This document shows positions 8,763-16,895 of a stretch of DNA of 49,386 nucleotides, one piece after another. The notes under the pieces were generated by a model. The model saw only the letters and a list, made by a program, of their open reading frames with translations. It searched no databases and was not told the origin of the DNA. The position numbers were made by a program, and so were the translations under genes. Numbering within the stretch: position 1 is the first letter of the stretch; the number at the start of each line of letters is the position of its first letter. This stretch comes from Clostridia bacterium (GTDB taxonomy: Bacteria; Bacillota; Clostridia; Oscillospirales; CAG-272): NCBI GenBank assembly GCA_017623375.1, contig JAGAPH010000032.1, forward strand, positions 1-49,386. The letters run 5' to 3'.

Positions 8763-9538
8763 GTCCACAGGAAAGCGCGGGTGCTTTAAAAAACGGTTAT
8801 TCTGCCAATATTGAGCTTATACGCGCGGCACAGAGCGAGGGCGGCGAGAGTGAGGCGGCAATGCGTGCTACGGCGGAGCTGCTGGAGCTAAACAAGGGGC
8901 TTCTGAAAAAGATAGTAATGCGCTTTCGCGACCGAGGTGTGGAGCTTGAGGATCTTATGCAGATAGGCACTATCGGCATGATAAAGGCGATACGAAGCTT
9001 TGATCTGGAGAGGGGAACGTGCTTTTCTACCTACGCCGTTCCGCTCATCTTCGGCGAGATACGGCGGCATATACGGGACGAGGGCCCCATAAAGGTAGGG
9101 CGGTATTACAAGCGCCTCGGGGCTGAGCTTATGAATTGCAAGAACCGCATACTTACCGAGGAAGGGCGGGACGCTCACGTATCTGAGCTTGCCGCCCTAT
9201 GCGGTGTCAGCGCTGAGGAGGCGGCAATGGCAATGGACGCGCTATCGCCCATCGCGTCGCTATCGGACAGTGCATACGGTGATGAGGAGGGCGTTGAGCT
9301 TGAGGCTACCATTGCCGACGAGGAGGCGTCAACTGAGAGTGAGCGGCTGATCGACAAGATAGCCCTGTCACAGGCGATCGGGGAGATGCCCGCCCTGTGG
9401 CAGCAGATAGTTACATTCAGGTATTACCGAGGCATGACTCAGCAGCAGGTCGCTGCCGCCTTGGGCGTCACGCAGGTAAAGGTGTCAAGGGAAGAGAAGA
9501 AGATACTCGAGCACCTGAGAGAGCATATGAGGAATTGA
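8759..9538 (+). CDS. sigF: Sporulation sigma factor SigF
   Basis: RNA polymerase sigma-70 family factor active in the forespore. The 259-residue product has region 2 (ELEDLMQIGTIGMIKAIRSF and a FSTYAVPLIFGEIRRHIRDE-type segment) and a region 4 helix-turn-helix (MTQQQVAAALGVTQVKVSRE). I choose the ATG at 8759, which overlaps the spoIIAB stop, over an upstream in-frame ATG at 8711 lying inside spoIIAB. SigG is the closest alternative by sequence, but the spoIIAA/AB context fixes the identity. Confidence 0.94.
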   Translation: MSPQESAGALKNGYSANIELIRAAQSEGGESEAAMRATAELLELNKGLLKKIVMRFRDRGVELEDLMQIGTIGMIKAIRSFDLERGTCFSTYAVPLIFGEIRRHIRDEGPIKVGRYYKRLGAELMNCKNRILTEEGRDAHVSELAALCGVSAEEAAMAMDALSPIASLSDSAYGDEEGVELEATIADEEASTESERLIDKIALSQAIGEMPALWQQIVTFRYYRGMTQQQVAAALGVTQVKVSREEKKILEHLREHMRN

Positions 9539-9569
9539 GATCAAAGTATAAAACGATTTTTTTACAAAG

Positions 9570-9612
9570 AAAGCATACCCTCGACGGATTTTGTGTCGAG
9601 GGTATGCTTTAT
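9570..9612 (+). terminator. Terminator of the spoIIA operon
   Basis: A 16-bp perfect stem (AAAGCATACCCTCGAC with its complement) with a 9-base loop and a short T tail lies 32 bases after sigF. It also lies just past the end of the convergent transposase gene. Confidence 0.85.
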
Positions 9613-9617
9613 ATTCT

Positions 9618-10205
9618 TTATTCATTTGTTGACAAGCTTTTGTAATACCAACTGATTGGATAATCATGTATGTAATTTGCTTTGGCTTCATAATCTGATC
9701 TGTCGCGAATTATGTGTTCCATATACGAACGTTGAAACATCTTTTCTATTCCGTAGAGTTGCTTGCACATACGAGAAGTTAAGGATTTGTAAGCACAGAT
9801 CACATTATCCAGCGTAGGGGAGGGGCTTGCTCCTCCCGAAACTTCATGTAAAAATATGATCGCATGTATATGATCCGGCATGATAACGTAGTTTTCAACA
9901 GTAACGTTGGAATATCGCTTTTCGAGTAATAATAATTGTTCTTCTGCAATTCTTCCACAAGATTTAAGGCGTACCCATGGCGTATCTGTTATGATTCGCA
10001 AGGCATGTTCGGTTTCGGGAGGAGCAAGCCCCTCCCCTACGGTATTCAGATGTTGCAGATGATTTTTTGCCGTAAAACGTGGCATGACTATATCGGACAA
10101 TATTTGTTTTCTGTCTTTGGTACATATCGTCACAAAATATGCTCCGACTGAGCTATAATCAAAATTCTTTAATCTTGTAGATTTTCTTTGAACTAATTCT
10201 CCCAT
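9618..10205 (-). CDS. REP-associated tyrosine transposase (RAYT, IS200-like Y1 family)
   Basis: A single-strand HUH transposase of the type that moves or maintains REP hairpins. The 195-residue product has the HUH motif within VIMPDHIHAIIF (His112, His114) and the catalytic tyrosine in QRSYMEHIIRD (Tyr161), with the family opening RLKNFDYSSVGAYFVTICT. It looks intact. Two peptide stretches, residues 55-65 and 122-131, are encoded by inverted copies of one 30-bp REP-like sequence. No IS ends are apparent around it, as expected for the domesticated RAYT class. Confidence 0.88.
   Translation of the reverse strand: MGELVQRKSTRLKNFDYSSVGAYFVTICTKDRKQILSDIVMPRFTAKNHLQHLNTVGEGLAPPETEHALRIITDTPWVRLKSCGRIAEEQLLLLEKRYSNVTVENYVIMPDHIHAIIFLHEVSGGASPSPTLDNVICAYKSLTSRMCKQLYGIEKMFQRSYMEHIIRDRSDYEAKANYIHDYPISWYYKSLSTNE
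9813..9842 (-). repeat. REP-like hairpin copy 1 inside the transposase gene
   Basis: 30 bp, an exact reverse complement of 10012-10041. It can fold internally, because GGGAGGAGC and GCCCCTCCC arms pair. It encodes residues 122-131 of the transposase without breaking its frame. Confidence 0.85.
10012..10041 (+). repeat. REP-like hairpin copy 2 inside the transposase gene
   Basis: 30 bp, the exact inverted partner of 9813-9842, encoding residues 55-65 of the transposase. The two copies are 169 bases apart and could also pair with each other. Confidence 0.85.
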
Positions 10206-10281
10206 TATTACCTAAAAACAATTATATTACCAAATCCACATAGAGGCACTTTTTCTGCTGATTTATGCTAATAGTGATGTA

Positions 10282-10884
10282 TTAGAATTCCTCTCCGATA
10301 AATTCCTGAATAAGGATATCCTCGTCAAGGTCATCGAGGGTGAGAGGCTCGCGGGAGCTATCGGGCTCCTCGTCCATGGGAATCCATGCGCTGCCGAAGT
10401 CCACCTCCTTGAAGAGAGCGGCAAGCCCTGTTATCTGCTTGAGACGAAGTATCTCGTCACTGTCCATGCCGAGATGCTGAGATATCCATTTGTCCGACCT
10501 GCCTATGTCGTGAAGCTCCTTTACTATGTTGCTCATGAGATCAACGTCGTGAGAGCCGCGGGCGCGGTTGTGGCGAATGGTGCTTGCCATTCTGTGGTCA
10601 AGCGGCTTGTCTATGACCGATACGGGCAGCATGCCTCCCTCGCGCTCGTATATGTCGGCGTGATCCAACATTATGCGGTACCTGTGAAAGCCGTCTACTA
10701 TAACGTAAACGTCACGTTCCTTGTCGTGATAACACACGATAGGCATTGTATATCCGTCCTCACGTATGCTATCGTAAAGCAGCTTCAGCTCGGGTGGAGC
10801 TACGGAATTTGGATTGTAGGTGTTAGGCTCTATTTTTTCTATGGGAACGGCAATAACGCCGTAAACGGGACTTGTGTAAGACAT
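10282..10884 (-). CDS. ParB/Srx-fold protein, IbrB-like
   Basis: A 200-residue protein with an N-terminal ParB-type domain (VPIEKIEPNTYNPN; VDGFHRYRI at about 68-76) and a C-terminal helical part with an acidic tail. Its start codon abuts the stop of the upstream PAPS-reductase-like gene. This two-gene arrangement matches IbrA-IbrB, named in E. coli as activators of immunoglobulin-binding surface protein genes. The biochemical role is unknown. The fold could mean DNA binding, CTP/ATP binding or nuclease activity. Confidence 0.75.
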   Translation of the reverse strand: MSYTSPVYGVIAVPIEKIEPNTYNPNSVAPPELKLLYDSIREDGYTMPIVCYHDKERDVYVIVDGFHRYRIMLDHADIYEREGGMLPVSVIDKPLDHRMASTIRHNRARGSHDVDLMSNIVKELHDIGRSDKWISQHLGMDSDEILRLKQITGLAALFKEVDFGSAWIPMDEEPDSSREPLTLDDLDEDILIQEFIGEEF

Positions 10885-12207
10885 TTATTCACCAACCTTA
10901 CTGTATTTGCTTTTGAGAATATCAATGCGGCTTTGCTGCTCTCTTGTAAGACCAAAGCCCATAAATCGGCAGGTGTGGTCGTTTTTGAGTATACAGTAGC
11001 ACATACGTTTCCAGCTGGGAATATCCTTCGTTGAGCGTATGTCGTCCGTATGATCGGGGATCTTGTCGAGGAATATTATGCGTGAGCATCTCATAAGAGT
11101 GTAATTTGATATTCCGTTTCGTCGGATATTATAGCCCCTTGCTATCAGCTCCTCGATAACGTCCTCATCAAGACCTCCTCCCTTGGTGTGCCAGAACTCA
11201 ATAGAGGTCTTGAATTTTCTTATGTAGTTGTTGCGAAGAGGGACGGGCAGGGTATCAAGCAGAAATTTTGTGTATGATTCCCACGTGTGTCCCTCGGGAA
11301 GCGTCAGATTTCTGTAGCCCATTGCCTTGGTTCTTCCGTATATGGCGGCAAAATTTGCTCCCGTGACGCGTCCAAGGAGCTTTGCCCAGGTGGACGGCTC
11401 TATGACCCTGTACATATGCAGGGAGTCCTTGGCAGAATCGTTGAAGGGAGAGGCTACTCTCATCTTGTCAACGGAAAGTCCCGCCTTGTAATACATGTCG
11501 TATATTTTGTTATACTCGTAATTGAAGATGTAGTTTGCGTGCCATACGTCGGAGGTAGACCAATCGTACATGGGTGAAGCCACCCAAGTGTCCTTGAACT
11601 GCTTGGTTATCCAGCACTCGTCCTTATAGCCGTATCTCTTGTTTACTATACCGCTGTATCGCTGAAGGGACTCCTCCGCGCGTATTCCAAGTAGACAGAC
11701 GGTCTTTTTGTTTCCGTGAGACTCCTTATACCACCGACCGAACTGCCTTGCCAGATCCTCTTGGTGCATTTTGTAGCGATAGGTAGTGATAGGATTGTTT
11801 TTCAGATTTATAACGTACGGGTGCTTCGGCATAGGGCGCACCCAAAGGAACTCCTTGCTATCGTCCCAAGGATACCAGAACATCTCGTAGCTGCTCAGCG
11901 CCGTTCTCGTTGCCATGGGCAGACAAACCCAATACAGGTCAACATTCTTTTCTTTTTCCAAGCGGCGGAAGGTGCTTTCTACGTAATCCGTGGTGTAGGA
12001 ATACTGTGCCTCGAAATCCTGATGGAATACCCCAACGGTCTTTTCGGGATAATATTTGTTTCTGTGATCCAATACGAGATTCAGTAAAAGTCCGCTATCC
12101 TTACCTCCCGAGAAGGAGACAAAGATATTGTCAAATTCCTCAAACAGAAAATCAAGCCTTTGGATAGTTGCATCGTAGACGCTTAAGCTTGTGAATTGCT
12201 TTTTCAT
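10885..12207 (-). CDS. PAPS-reductase-like PP-loop ATPase (DUF3440), IbrA-like
   Basis: A 440-residue member of the adenine nucleotide alpha-hydrolase (PP-loop) superfamily with VSFSGGKDSGLLLNL near residue 31-45. The long C-terminal part resembles DUF3440. True PAPS reductases are about 250 residues and act in sulfate assimilation; no such genes are nearby, so that role is unlikely. It overlaps the rsmA stop by 4 bases (ATGA) and abuts the ParB-like gene downstream. DndC of phosphorothioation systems has a related fold and partners a ParB-like protein, a useful analogy only. Confidence 0.78.
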   Translation of the reverse strand: MKKQFTSLSVYDATIQRLDFLFEEFDNIFVSFSGGKDSGLLLNLVLDHRNKYYPEKTVGVFHQDFEAQYSYTTDYVESTFRRLEKEKNVDLYWVCLPMATRTALSSYEMFWYPWDDSKEFLWVRPMPKHPYVINLKNNPITTYRYKMHQEDLARQFGRWYKESHGNKKTVCLLGIRAEESLQRYSGIVNKRYGYKDECWITKQFKDTWVASPMYDWSTSDVWHANYIFNYEYNKIYDMYYKAGLSVDKMRVASPFNDSAKDSLHMYRVIEPSTWAKLLGRVTGANFAAIYGRTKAMGYRNLTLPEGHTWESYTKFLLDTLPVPLRNNYIRKFKTSIEFWHTKGGGLDEDVIEELIARGYNIRRNGISNYTLMRCSRIIFLDKIPDHTDDIRSTKDIPSWKRMCYCILKNDHTCRFMGFGLTREQQSRIDILKSKYSKVGE

Positions 12208-13079
12208 TCAACTTTCTTTTTTATACTGCGATAGAGCGCGTCGGAAAGCTGAGAAAACTCAGCTACGTTCAATTTTTCTCCTCTTATGTCCGCGGCATGA
12301 CCGCAAGAGGTCACTATCTCGGTTATTTCTTCCTTTGTAAGCTCTCCAAAGACGGCGCTGAGCGCGTTGGGAAGCGTTTTTCTTCTTTGCTCAAAGGCGG
12401 CGCGCACCGTTCTGAAGAAGGTAGCCTCGTCCAAGGGCTGATACGGCTTTTCGCCGTGAAGCTTTATTCTTACCACCGAGGACTCTACCTTTGGAGAGGG
12501 GACGAAATTGTGAGCACCCACTCGGAACAGTCTCTCGGGCTTTCCATAATAGTTGAGCACCGATGTTATAGCGCCGCAGTTCTTTCCGCCGGGGGCTACG
12601 CAAAGCCTGTCCGCCACCTCCGACTGTATCATGACGGTGATATACTCAAAGGGTAGCCCCGACTCAAGAAGCTTCATGAGTATGGGTGTGGTTATATAAT
12701 AGGGAAGATTTGCGCAGACCGACACCTTTCCTCTTTCAAAGTAAGGAGCGAGAAGCTCGGAAAGATCGGTCTTCATAACGTCCTGATTTATAACGGTGAC
12801 GTTACTGAACTCCCCAAGAGTGTATTTGAGCACGGGAATAAGACCGTGGTCTATCTCCACGGCTATGACCCGTTTATATCTGACGGCAAGCTCACGGGTA
12901 AGCGAGCCTATACCGGGGCCTATCTCAAGAATGGTGCTTTCGCTATCGTCGCAGCAGTTGTCGGCGATATCCTCTACAACGGAAACATTGGTAAGAAAGT
13001 TCTGCCCGAACTCCTTTCGGAAATTAAGGGAAAACATTGCCATTATCTGTTTTATGGTTTTAACGTCACAAAGATTCAT
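12204..13079 (-). CDS. rsmA: RsmA (KsgA), 16S rRNA A1518/A1519 dimethyltransferase
   Basis: Adds four methyl groups to two adjacent adenosines in helix 45 of 16S rRNA late in 30S assembly, using S-adenosylmethionine. The 291-residue length is typical. Visible are the start motif KEFGQNFL, the SAM loop ILEIGPGIGSLTREL, the acidic EID after the second strand, and the catalytic NLPYYITTPI. The RNA-binding C-terminal domain is present. It is unusual only in being coupled by a 4-base overlap to the IbrA-like gene. Confidence 0.96.
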   Translation of the reverse strand: MNLCDVKTIKQIMAMFSLNFRKEFGQNFLTNVSVVEDIADNCCDDSESTILEIGPGIGSLTRELAVRYKRVIAVEIDHGLIPVLKYTLGEFSNVTVINQDVMKTDLSELLAPYFERGKVSVCANLPYYITTPILMKLLESGLPFEYITVMIQSEVADRLCVAPGGKNCGAITSVLNYYGKPERLFRVGAHNFVPSPKVESSVVRIKLHGEKPYQPLDEATFFRTVRAAFEQRRKTLPNALSAVFGELTKEEITEIVTSCGHAADIRGEKLNVAEFSQLSDALYRSIKKKVE

Positions 13080-13109
13080 AGTTCGATCTCCATTTGCGAT
13101 ATATGATTT

Positions 13110-13138
13110 AGTTTAACATATTTTACCAAAGAAATCAA
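13110..13138 (-). promoter_or_regulatory. Probable promoter of rsmA and the IbrA/IbrB-like genes
   Basis: Minus strand: -35 TTGATT (13138-13133), 17-base spacer, -10 TAAACT (13115-13110), about 30 bases ahead of the rsmA ATG. These are the same hexamers as in the glycosyltransferase promoter near 7.8 kb. Confidence 0.6.
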
Positions 13139-13218
13139 GGGATATTACAAAAAAATCAAATAAAAAAACAATAAAAAAGGGCACGTTAACAATAAAAATA
13201 TTTTTTGTGAAAAACATC

Positions 13219-13247
13219 TTGACAAATGGATCGTTTTAGATTATAAT
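13219..13247 (+). promoter_or_regulatory. Sigma-A promoter of tRNA-Thr
   Basis: Perfect TTGACA (13219-13224) and TATAAT (13242-13247) with a 17-base spacer, ending 10 bases before the mature tRNA 5' end. Confidence 0.92.
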
Positions 13248-13257
13248 ATTAATGTTT

Positions 13258-13333
13258 GCTGGTGTAGCACAGTCGGTAGTGCAGCTGATTCGTAATCAGC
13301 AGGTCGTGTGTTCGAGTCACATCACCAGCTCCA
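13258..13333 (+). tRNA. tRNA-Thr, anticodon CGU
   Basis: The cloverleaf can be drawn completely. The acceptor arm is GCTGGTG/CACCAGC. The D stem is GCAC/GTGC and the anticodon stem GCTGA/TCAGC with loop TTCGTAA, giving anticodon CGT, which reads ACG threonine codons. The T arm is GTGTG/CACAT with TTCGAGT, followed by discriminator T and an encoded CCA. Confidence 0.97.
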
Positions 13334-13368
13334 AGAGGTTGGATCAAAAATGATCCAACCTCTTTTTT
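13334..13368 (+). terminator. Terminator of the tRNA-Thr gene
   Basis: A long stem AGAGGTTGGATCA/TGATCCAACCTCT with an AAAA loop followed by six Ts, directly after the CCA end. Confidence 0.93.
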
Positions 13369-13471
13369 GCGTTTTATCTGCTTTGTTAAGTATATAGTTG
13401 TTAAAATGTAATAAAATAGCATGACTGTTTATGTGAATAAAATAGAAAAATAACAAATCATCAAAACGCTC

Positions 13472-13500
13472 TTGACAATCACGTGACCATGTGATATAAT
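13472..13500 (+). promoter_or_regulatory. Promoter of the DUF1836 gene with a dyad in the spacer
   Basis: Perfect TTGACA (13472-13477) and TATAAT (13495-13500), 17 bases apart. The spacer is almost filled by ATCACGTGACCATGTGAT (13478-13495), an imperfect palindrome with 7 of 9 positions paired. A dyad between -35 and -10 is where MerR-type regulators bind, so autoregulation by the downstream protein is plausible. Confidence 0.75.
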
Positions 13501-13533
13501 CATGTTACAAGATTGATAGAAGGAGGTGAGAAA

Positions 13534-14088
13534 ATGTCAACAACGTTTCCCGGAACTACTATCGAAGCTCATTCAATAGAGAAGGGAAGCTCCAAAATGC
13601 TATTCGACGGTATTTTTGCCGCAGGCGGGATCACACTGTCACAGGTTTCGGTAATGACGGGACTTGAGCCGTATCTTATCCAGAATTGGGTAAAGCGTGG
13701 ATTTGTCACGTCTCCTGTGAAAAGACTTTACTCAAGAGAGCAATTTGCGCGTATAGTTATCATAAACATGCTTCGAGAGGCGTTGCAGATCGAAAGGATA
13801 TGCGGTTTGATACACGTTATCGGCGGTGTGCTTGAGGATACCGAGGACGATCTTATAAGTGACGATGAGTTATATCACAGATATGTGGACATGATCTCCG
13901 ATACAAGCGTAAATATATCAAGTGATAGCTCCGTTATGCAGGCGGCAGAGCGCGCTGCTGATGGATTTGAGGAGAGAGCCCCGGGTGCAAGAAAAAAGCT
14001 TGTGCGTATATTGCAGGTAATGCTTTACGCTCATTCCGCCTCAAGGCTGAGGCATACGGCGGAGGAGATATTGCTGACCCTGTGGTAA
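13534..14088 (+). CDS. DUF1836 protein, predicted MerR-like DNA-binding regulator
   Basis: A 184-residue protein. Residues about 30-100 look like a MerR-type winged helix: TLSQVSVMTGLEPYLIQNWV, then a RGF wing and YSREQFARIVIINMLREALQ. This is characteristic of the DUF1836 family found across Clostridia and Bacilli. Start ATG 13534 is chosen for its AGGAGGTG site at 13521-13528; the in-frame TTG at 13513 has no such site. No effector domain is recognised. It precedes a membrane protein gene and the NfeD/flotillin pair, possibly as one unit. Confidence 0.75.
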   Translation: MSTTFPGTTIEAHSIEKGSSKMLFDGIFAAGGITLSQVSVMTGLEPYLIQNWVKRGFVTSPVKRLYSREQFARIVIINMLREALQIERICGLIHVIGGVLEDTEDDLISDDELYHRYVDMISDTSVNISSDSSVMQAAERAADGFEERAPGARKKLVRILQVMLYAHSASRLRHTAEEILLTLW

Positions 14089-14113
14089 AATTTTGTATAT
14101 AAGGAGTAATTTT

Positions 14114-14704
14114 ATGAGTAGGAAGAACGCATTAGATGTTGCGCAAAAATATTTTACACAAAAGAAAACCTCTGCTATTGACATTATATCAATACTGCTT
14201 ATGATAGTGGGTGCCGTTATCTTTGTTTTTGCTTGGGGCTTTGGTTATATTGGAATACCTATGATAATAGTAGGAGTTGTACTGAAAATATTCAGTAATT
14301 CTTCAAAGATCAAGGATTCGGAATACGATCAAATCGTAGATAAACTTATAAGCGCACACAACATAAATGCGGATAAAAAGATAGTTATGACGGTATATGA
14401 TTCAACGATTGCCCCAGTTGTAATAGGAAAGGATAAAAAACTCAGAAGCAATAGGTTGTATGTTTCGGCTTTTGAATTTCAAAAAGATACTTGCAATATT
14501 GATGTGTATGAATTTAACGTGTGTGATAAAAGCATGACACAAAATAAATATTCGCTCTCTGCTACTAAAGCTTTCTCAATAACCGAAAAGAATGGCTTGA
14601 TTGGAAACAAAAAAATGACGTACTTTAGTTTTGACGGCGTTGATATCCCTATTGATGTTGCGTCATCAGATTCGGATAAAATAATTAATAGCTTTAGTAA
14701 ATGA
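14114..14704 (+). CDS. Uncharacterised membrane protein
   Basis: I do not recognise this family. The 196-residue product has a basic N-terminus, two closely spaced hydrophobic segments at about 24-42 and 45-60 (IISILLMIVGAVIFVF and IGIPMIIVGVVLKIF), then a soluble beta-rich domain. ATG 14114 has an AAGGAGT site. It lies between the DUF1836 regulator and the NfeD-like gene on the same strand, so it may belong to the flotillin module. Its codon use is more A/T-rich than its neighbours'. Confidence 0.6.
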   Translation: MSRKNALDVAQKYFTQKKTSAIDIISILLMIVGAVIFVFAWGFGYIGIPMIIVGVVLKIFSNSSKIKDSEYDQIVDKLISAHNINADKKIVMTVYDSTIAPVVIGKDKKLRSNRLYVSAFEFQKDTCNIDVYEFNVCDKSMTQNKYSLSATKAFSITEKNGLIGNKKMTYFSFDGVDIPIDVASSDSDKIINSFSK

Positions 14705-14743
14705 TCTTTTTCAGATAAATTCTAAGAAAGGAAATAATATATC

Positions 14744-15385
14744 ATGTTGGAATGGTGGAATTCACTGGGAACTGCGGCGCAGATATTTTATTGCGTGGCA
14801 ATACCGTCAACGCTTGTTTTGTTTATACAGACGGTGATGATGTTCTTGGGATTTGGCGAGGACGGAGCGGGTGACGATATACCCGATGCGATCCCCGACG
14901 ATATCTCGGATACCGATATCGGTGACGGCGTATTCGGCGAGGACATGGTGACTGAGGTGCACGACCTCAGCGGCTTTGAGGGGCTGAGGATATTTACAGT
15001 GAGAGGCTTTGTTGCCTTCTTCGTTGTGTTCGGCTGGGTCGGCGTCGTTATGCAGGACGCGGGAGCTAAGCTTTGGCTGACGCTATTGGTAGCTACCCTT
15101 TGCGGCTTTGCTATGATGGTAGTTCTCGCGCTGCTTCTGAGGGCAGTCATGAGATTGAGAAACGACGGAAATACCGATAACAGAAACGCTATCGGAACGT
15201 CGGGAAAGGTCTATCTTACGATCCCCCCCTCAAGAACGGGGGAGGGCAAGGTGCAGGTCATGCTTCAAGGGTCTTACGTTGAGCGCGGCGCGGTTACCGA
15301 TGAGACCGAGGCGATACCCACGGGCAGTGAGATCGTGGTAGTAGGTGTCAGCGGTCAGACCGACCTTGTGGTAAGAAGAAAATAA
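14744..15385 (+). CDS. NfeD-like membrane protein (YuaF type)
   Basis: A 213-residue protein with hydrophobic segments at about 12-35, 85-105 and 108-130. An unusually Asp-rich stretch lies between the first two (DDIPDAIPDDISDTDIGDG). The C-terminal domain (about 145-213) is OB-fold-like, of the NfeD type, with GTSGKVYLTIPPSRTGEGKV. NfeD-like partners are typically encoded next to flotillin/SPFH genes, as here; in Bacillus the YuaF/FloT pair acts in membrane-fluidity domains. Confidence 0.78.
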   Translation: MLEWWNSLGTAAQIFYCVAIPSTLVLFIQTVMMFLGFGEDGAGDDIPDAIPDDISDTDIGDGVFGEDMVTEVHDLSGFEGLRIFTVRGFVAFFVVFGWVGVVMQDAGAKLWLTLLVATLCGFAMMVVLALLLRAVMRLRNDGNTDNRNAIGTSGKVYLTIPPSRTGEGKVQVMLQGSYVERGAVTDETEAIPTGSEIVVVGVSGQTDLVVRRK

Positions 15386-15436
15386 ATTACGTATCACATT
15401 ATTTTGTGAAATATAAAAATCAATGGAGGAAAAATT

Positions 15437-16828
15437 ATGCAACCCCAAATTATTATTCTGATCAGCGCGATAGTGCTTGTTGTACTGTCCTTTATCGCAT
15501 GGGTATGTTCAAGATACAAAAAGTGCCCGTCCGATAAGATCATGGTCGTCTACGGTTCTATAGGTAAGAACAAGGACGGCACAAACAGAAGCGCTAAGTG
15601 TATCCACGGCGGCGCGGAATTCGTTATCCCGATATTTCAGTCCTATTCCTATCTTGACCTGACGCCCATATCCATTCAGGTGGATCTGAAAAACGCGCTG
15701 TCAAGACAGAATATCCGTGTTGACGTTCCCTCCAGATTTACCGTAGGTATCTCCACGGAGCCGGGTGTTATGCAGAACGCGGCTGAAAGACTTCTCGGAC
15801 TTCAGCTTTCCGAGATACAGGAGCTTTCCAAGGATATCATCTTCGGTCAGCTTCGTCTTATTATCGCTACCATGGATATCGAGGAGCTCAACACTGACCG
15901 TGATAAGTTCTTGGCGGCAGTAAGCACAAACGTTGAGACCGAGCTTAAGAAGATAGGTTTGAGACTTATCAACGTAAACATGACCGATATCAGTGATGAA
16001 TCGGGATACATAGTAGCCCTTGGTAAGGAAGCGGCGGCTAAGGCTATCAACGACGCTAAGAAGAGTGTTGCCGAGCAGGACAGAGACGGTTCTATCGGTG
16101 AGGCAAACGCTAAGATGGAGCAGAGAATTAAGGTGGCTGAGGCTGACTCCGTTGCTATTCAGGGTGAAAACGAAGCAAAGATGAAGATCGCTATGTCTGA
16201 GGCTGCACTGAGAGAAAAAGAGGCTGAGGCACTTAAGATCGCAACCACTGCTGAGAAGATACAGGCGGCTAAGGCGCTTGAGGAATCCTATGCGGCTGAG
16301 CAGTCCGCGGAAGAGGCGAGACGCGCTAAGGAGCAGGCAACTCTCGAAGCAGACATAATCGTTCGCGCTGAGGCTAAGAAAAAGGAAATGGAGCTTGCCG
16401 CAGAGGCTGAGGCAGAGCAGACCAGAAGACGCGCGCAGGGTGAGGCTGACGCTATCTATGCTAAGATGGAAGCGCAGGCTCGAGGCGTTGAAGAGATACT
16501 CAAGAAGCAGGCTGCGGGCTTTGCTGAGATCGTAAAATCCGCGGGTGGAGACGCAGATGCGGCGCTCAAGCTGCTTATTGCCGATAAGCTTGAGGATCTT
16601 ATGAAGGTTCAGGTGGACGCTATCAAGAACATCAAGATAGATAAGGTAACTGTATGGGACGGCGGACAGAACGCCGACGGAAAGACCTCTACTGCCAACT
16701 TTATCTCGGGCATGATGAAGTCCGTTCCCCCTCTTGACGAAATGTTCACTATGGCGGGCATGCAACTTCCCACGCTTCTCGGACAGAAGATACCAGAGGC
16801 ACAGTCCGAGACGGCAGCAGATAAATAA
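15437..16828 (+). CDS. floT: Flotillin-family SPFH scaffold protein
   Basis: Membrane scaffold organising lipid microdomains. The 463-residue product has an N-terminal membrane anchor (about 5-24) and an SPFH/Band 7 domain (about 30-200, with GGAEFVIPIFQSYSYLDL). A long Ala/Glu-rich coiled coil (about 205-335) with many EAEA-type repeats and a short C-terminal region follow. Size and layout match bacterial FloT. A TGGAGGA site precedes the ATG. A strong terminator follows. Confidence 0.9.
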   Translation: MQPQIIILISAIVLVVLSFIAWVCSRYKKCPSDKIMVVYGSIGKNKDGTNRSAKCIHGGAEFVIPIFQSYSYLDLTPISIQVDLKNALSRQNIRVDVPSRFTVGISTEPGVMQNAAERLLGLQLSEIQELSKDIIFGQLRLIIATMDIEELNTDRDKFLAAVSTNVETELKKIGLRLINVNMTDISDESGYIVALGKEAAAKAINDAKKSVAEQDRDGSIGEANAKMEQRIKVAEADSVAIQGENEAKMKIAMSEAALREKEAEALKIATTAEKIQAAKALEESYAAEQSAEEARRAKEQATLEADIIVRAEAKKKEMELAAEAEAEQTRRRAQGEADAIYAKMEAQARGVEEILKKQAAGFAEIVKSAGGDADAALKLLIADKLEDLMKVQVDAIKNIKIDKVTVWDGGQNADGKTSTANFISGMMKSVPPLDEMFTMAGMQLPTLLGQKIPEAQSETAADK

Positions 16829-16851
16829 AAGCTACTTGCTTGATGTAAGCA

Positions 16852-16890
16852 CCCCTCATATTCGCTTTTGCGAGTATGAGGGGATATTTG
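16852..16890 (+). terminator. Terminator after the flotillin gene
   Basis: The stem CCCCTCATATTCGC pairs with GCGAGTATGAGGGG (one mismatch) around a 4-base loop, followed by ATATTTGTT. Confidence 0.8.
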
Positions 16891-16895
16891 TTGTT

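Noticed and set aside
10885-12207. Assimilatory PAPS reductase or DndC
   Set aside because: Far longer than PAPS reductase, no sulfate genes nearby, and no dndB/D/E-type neighbours.
15701-16765. 354-codon minus-strand open frame opposite flotillin
   Set aside because: Leu/Ser-rich shadow of the Ala/Glu coiled-coil codons; no start signal.
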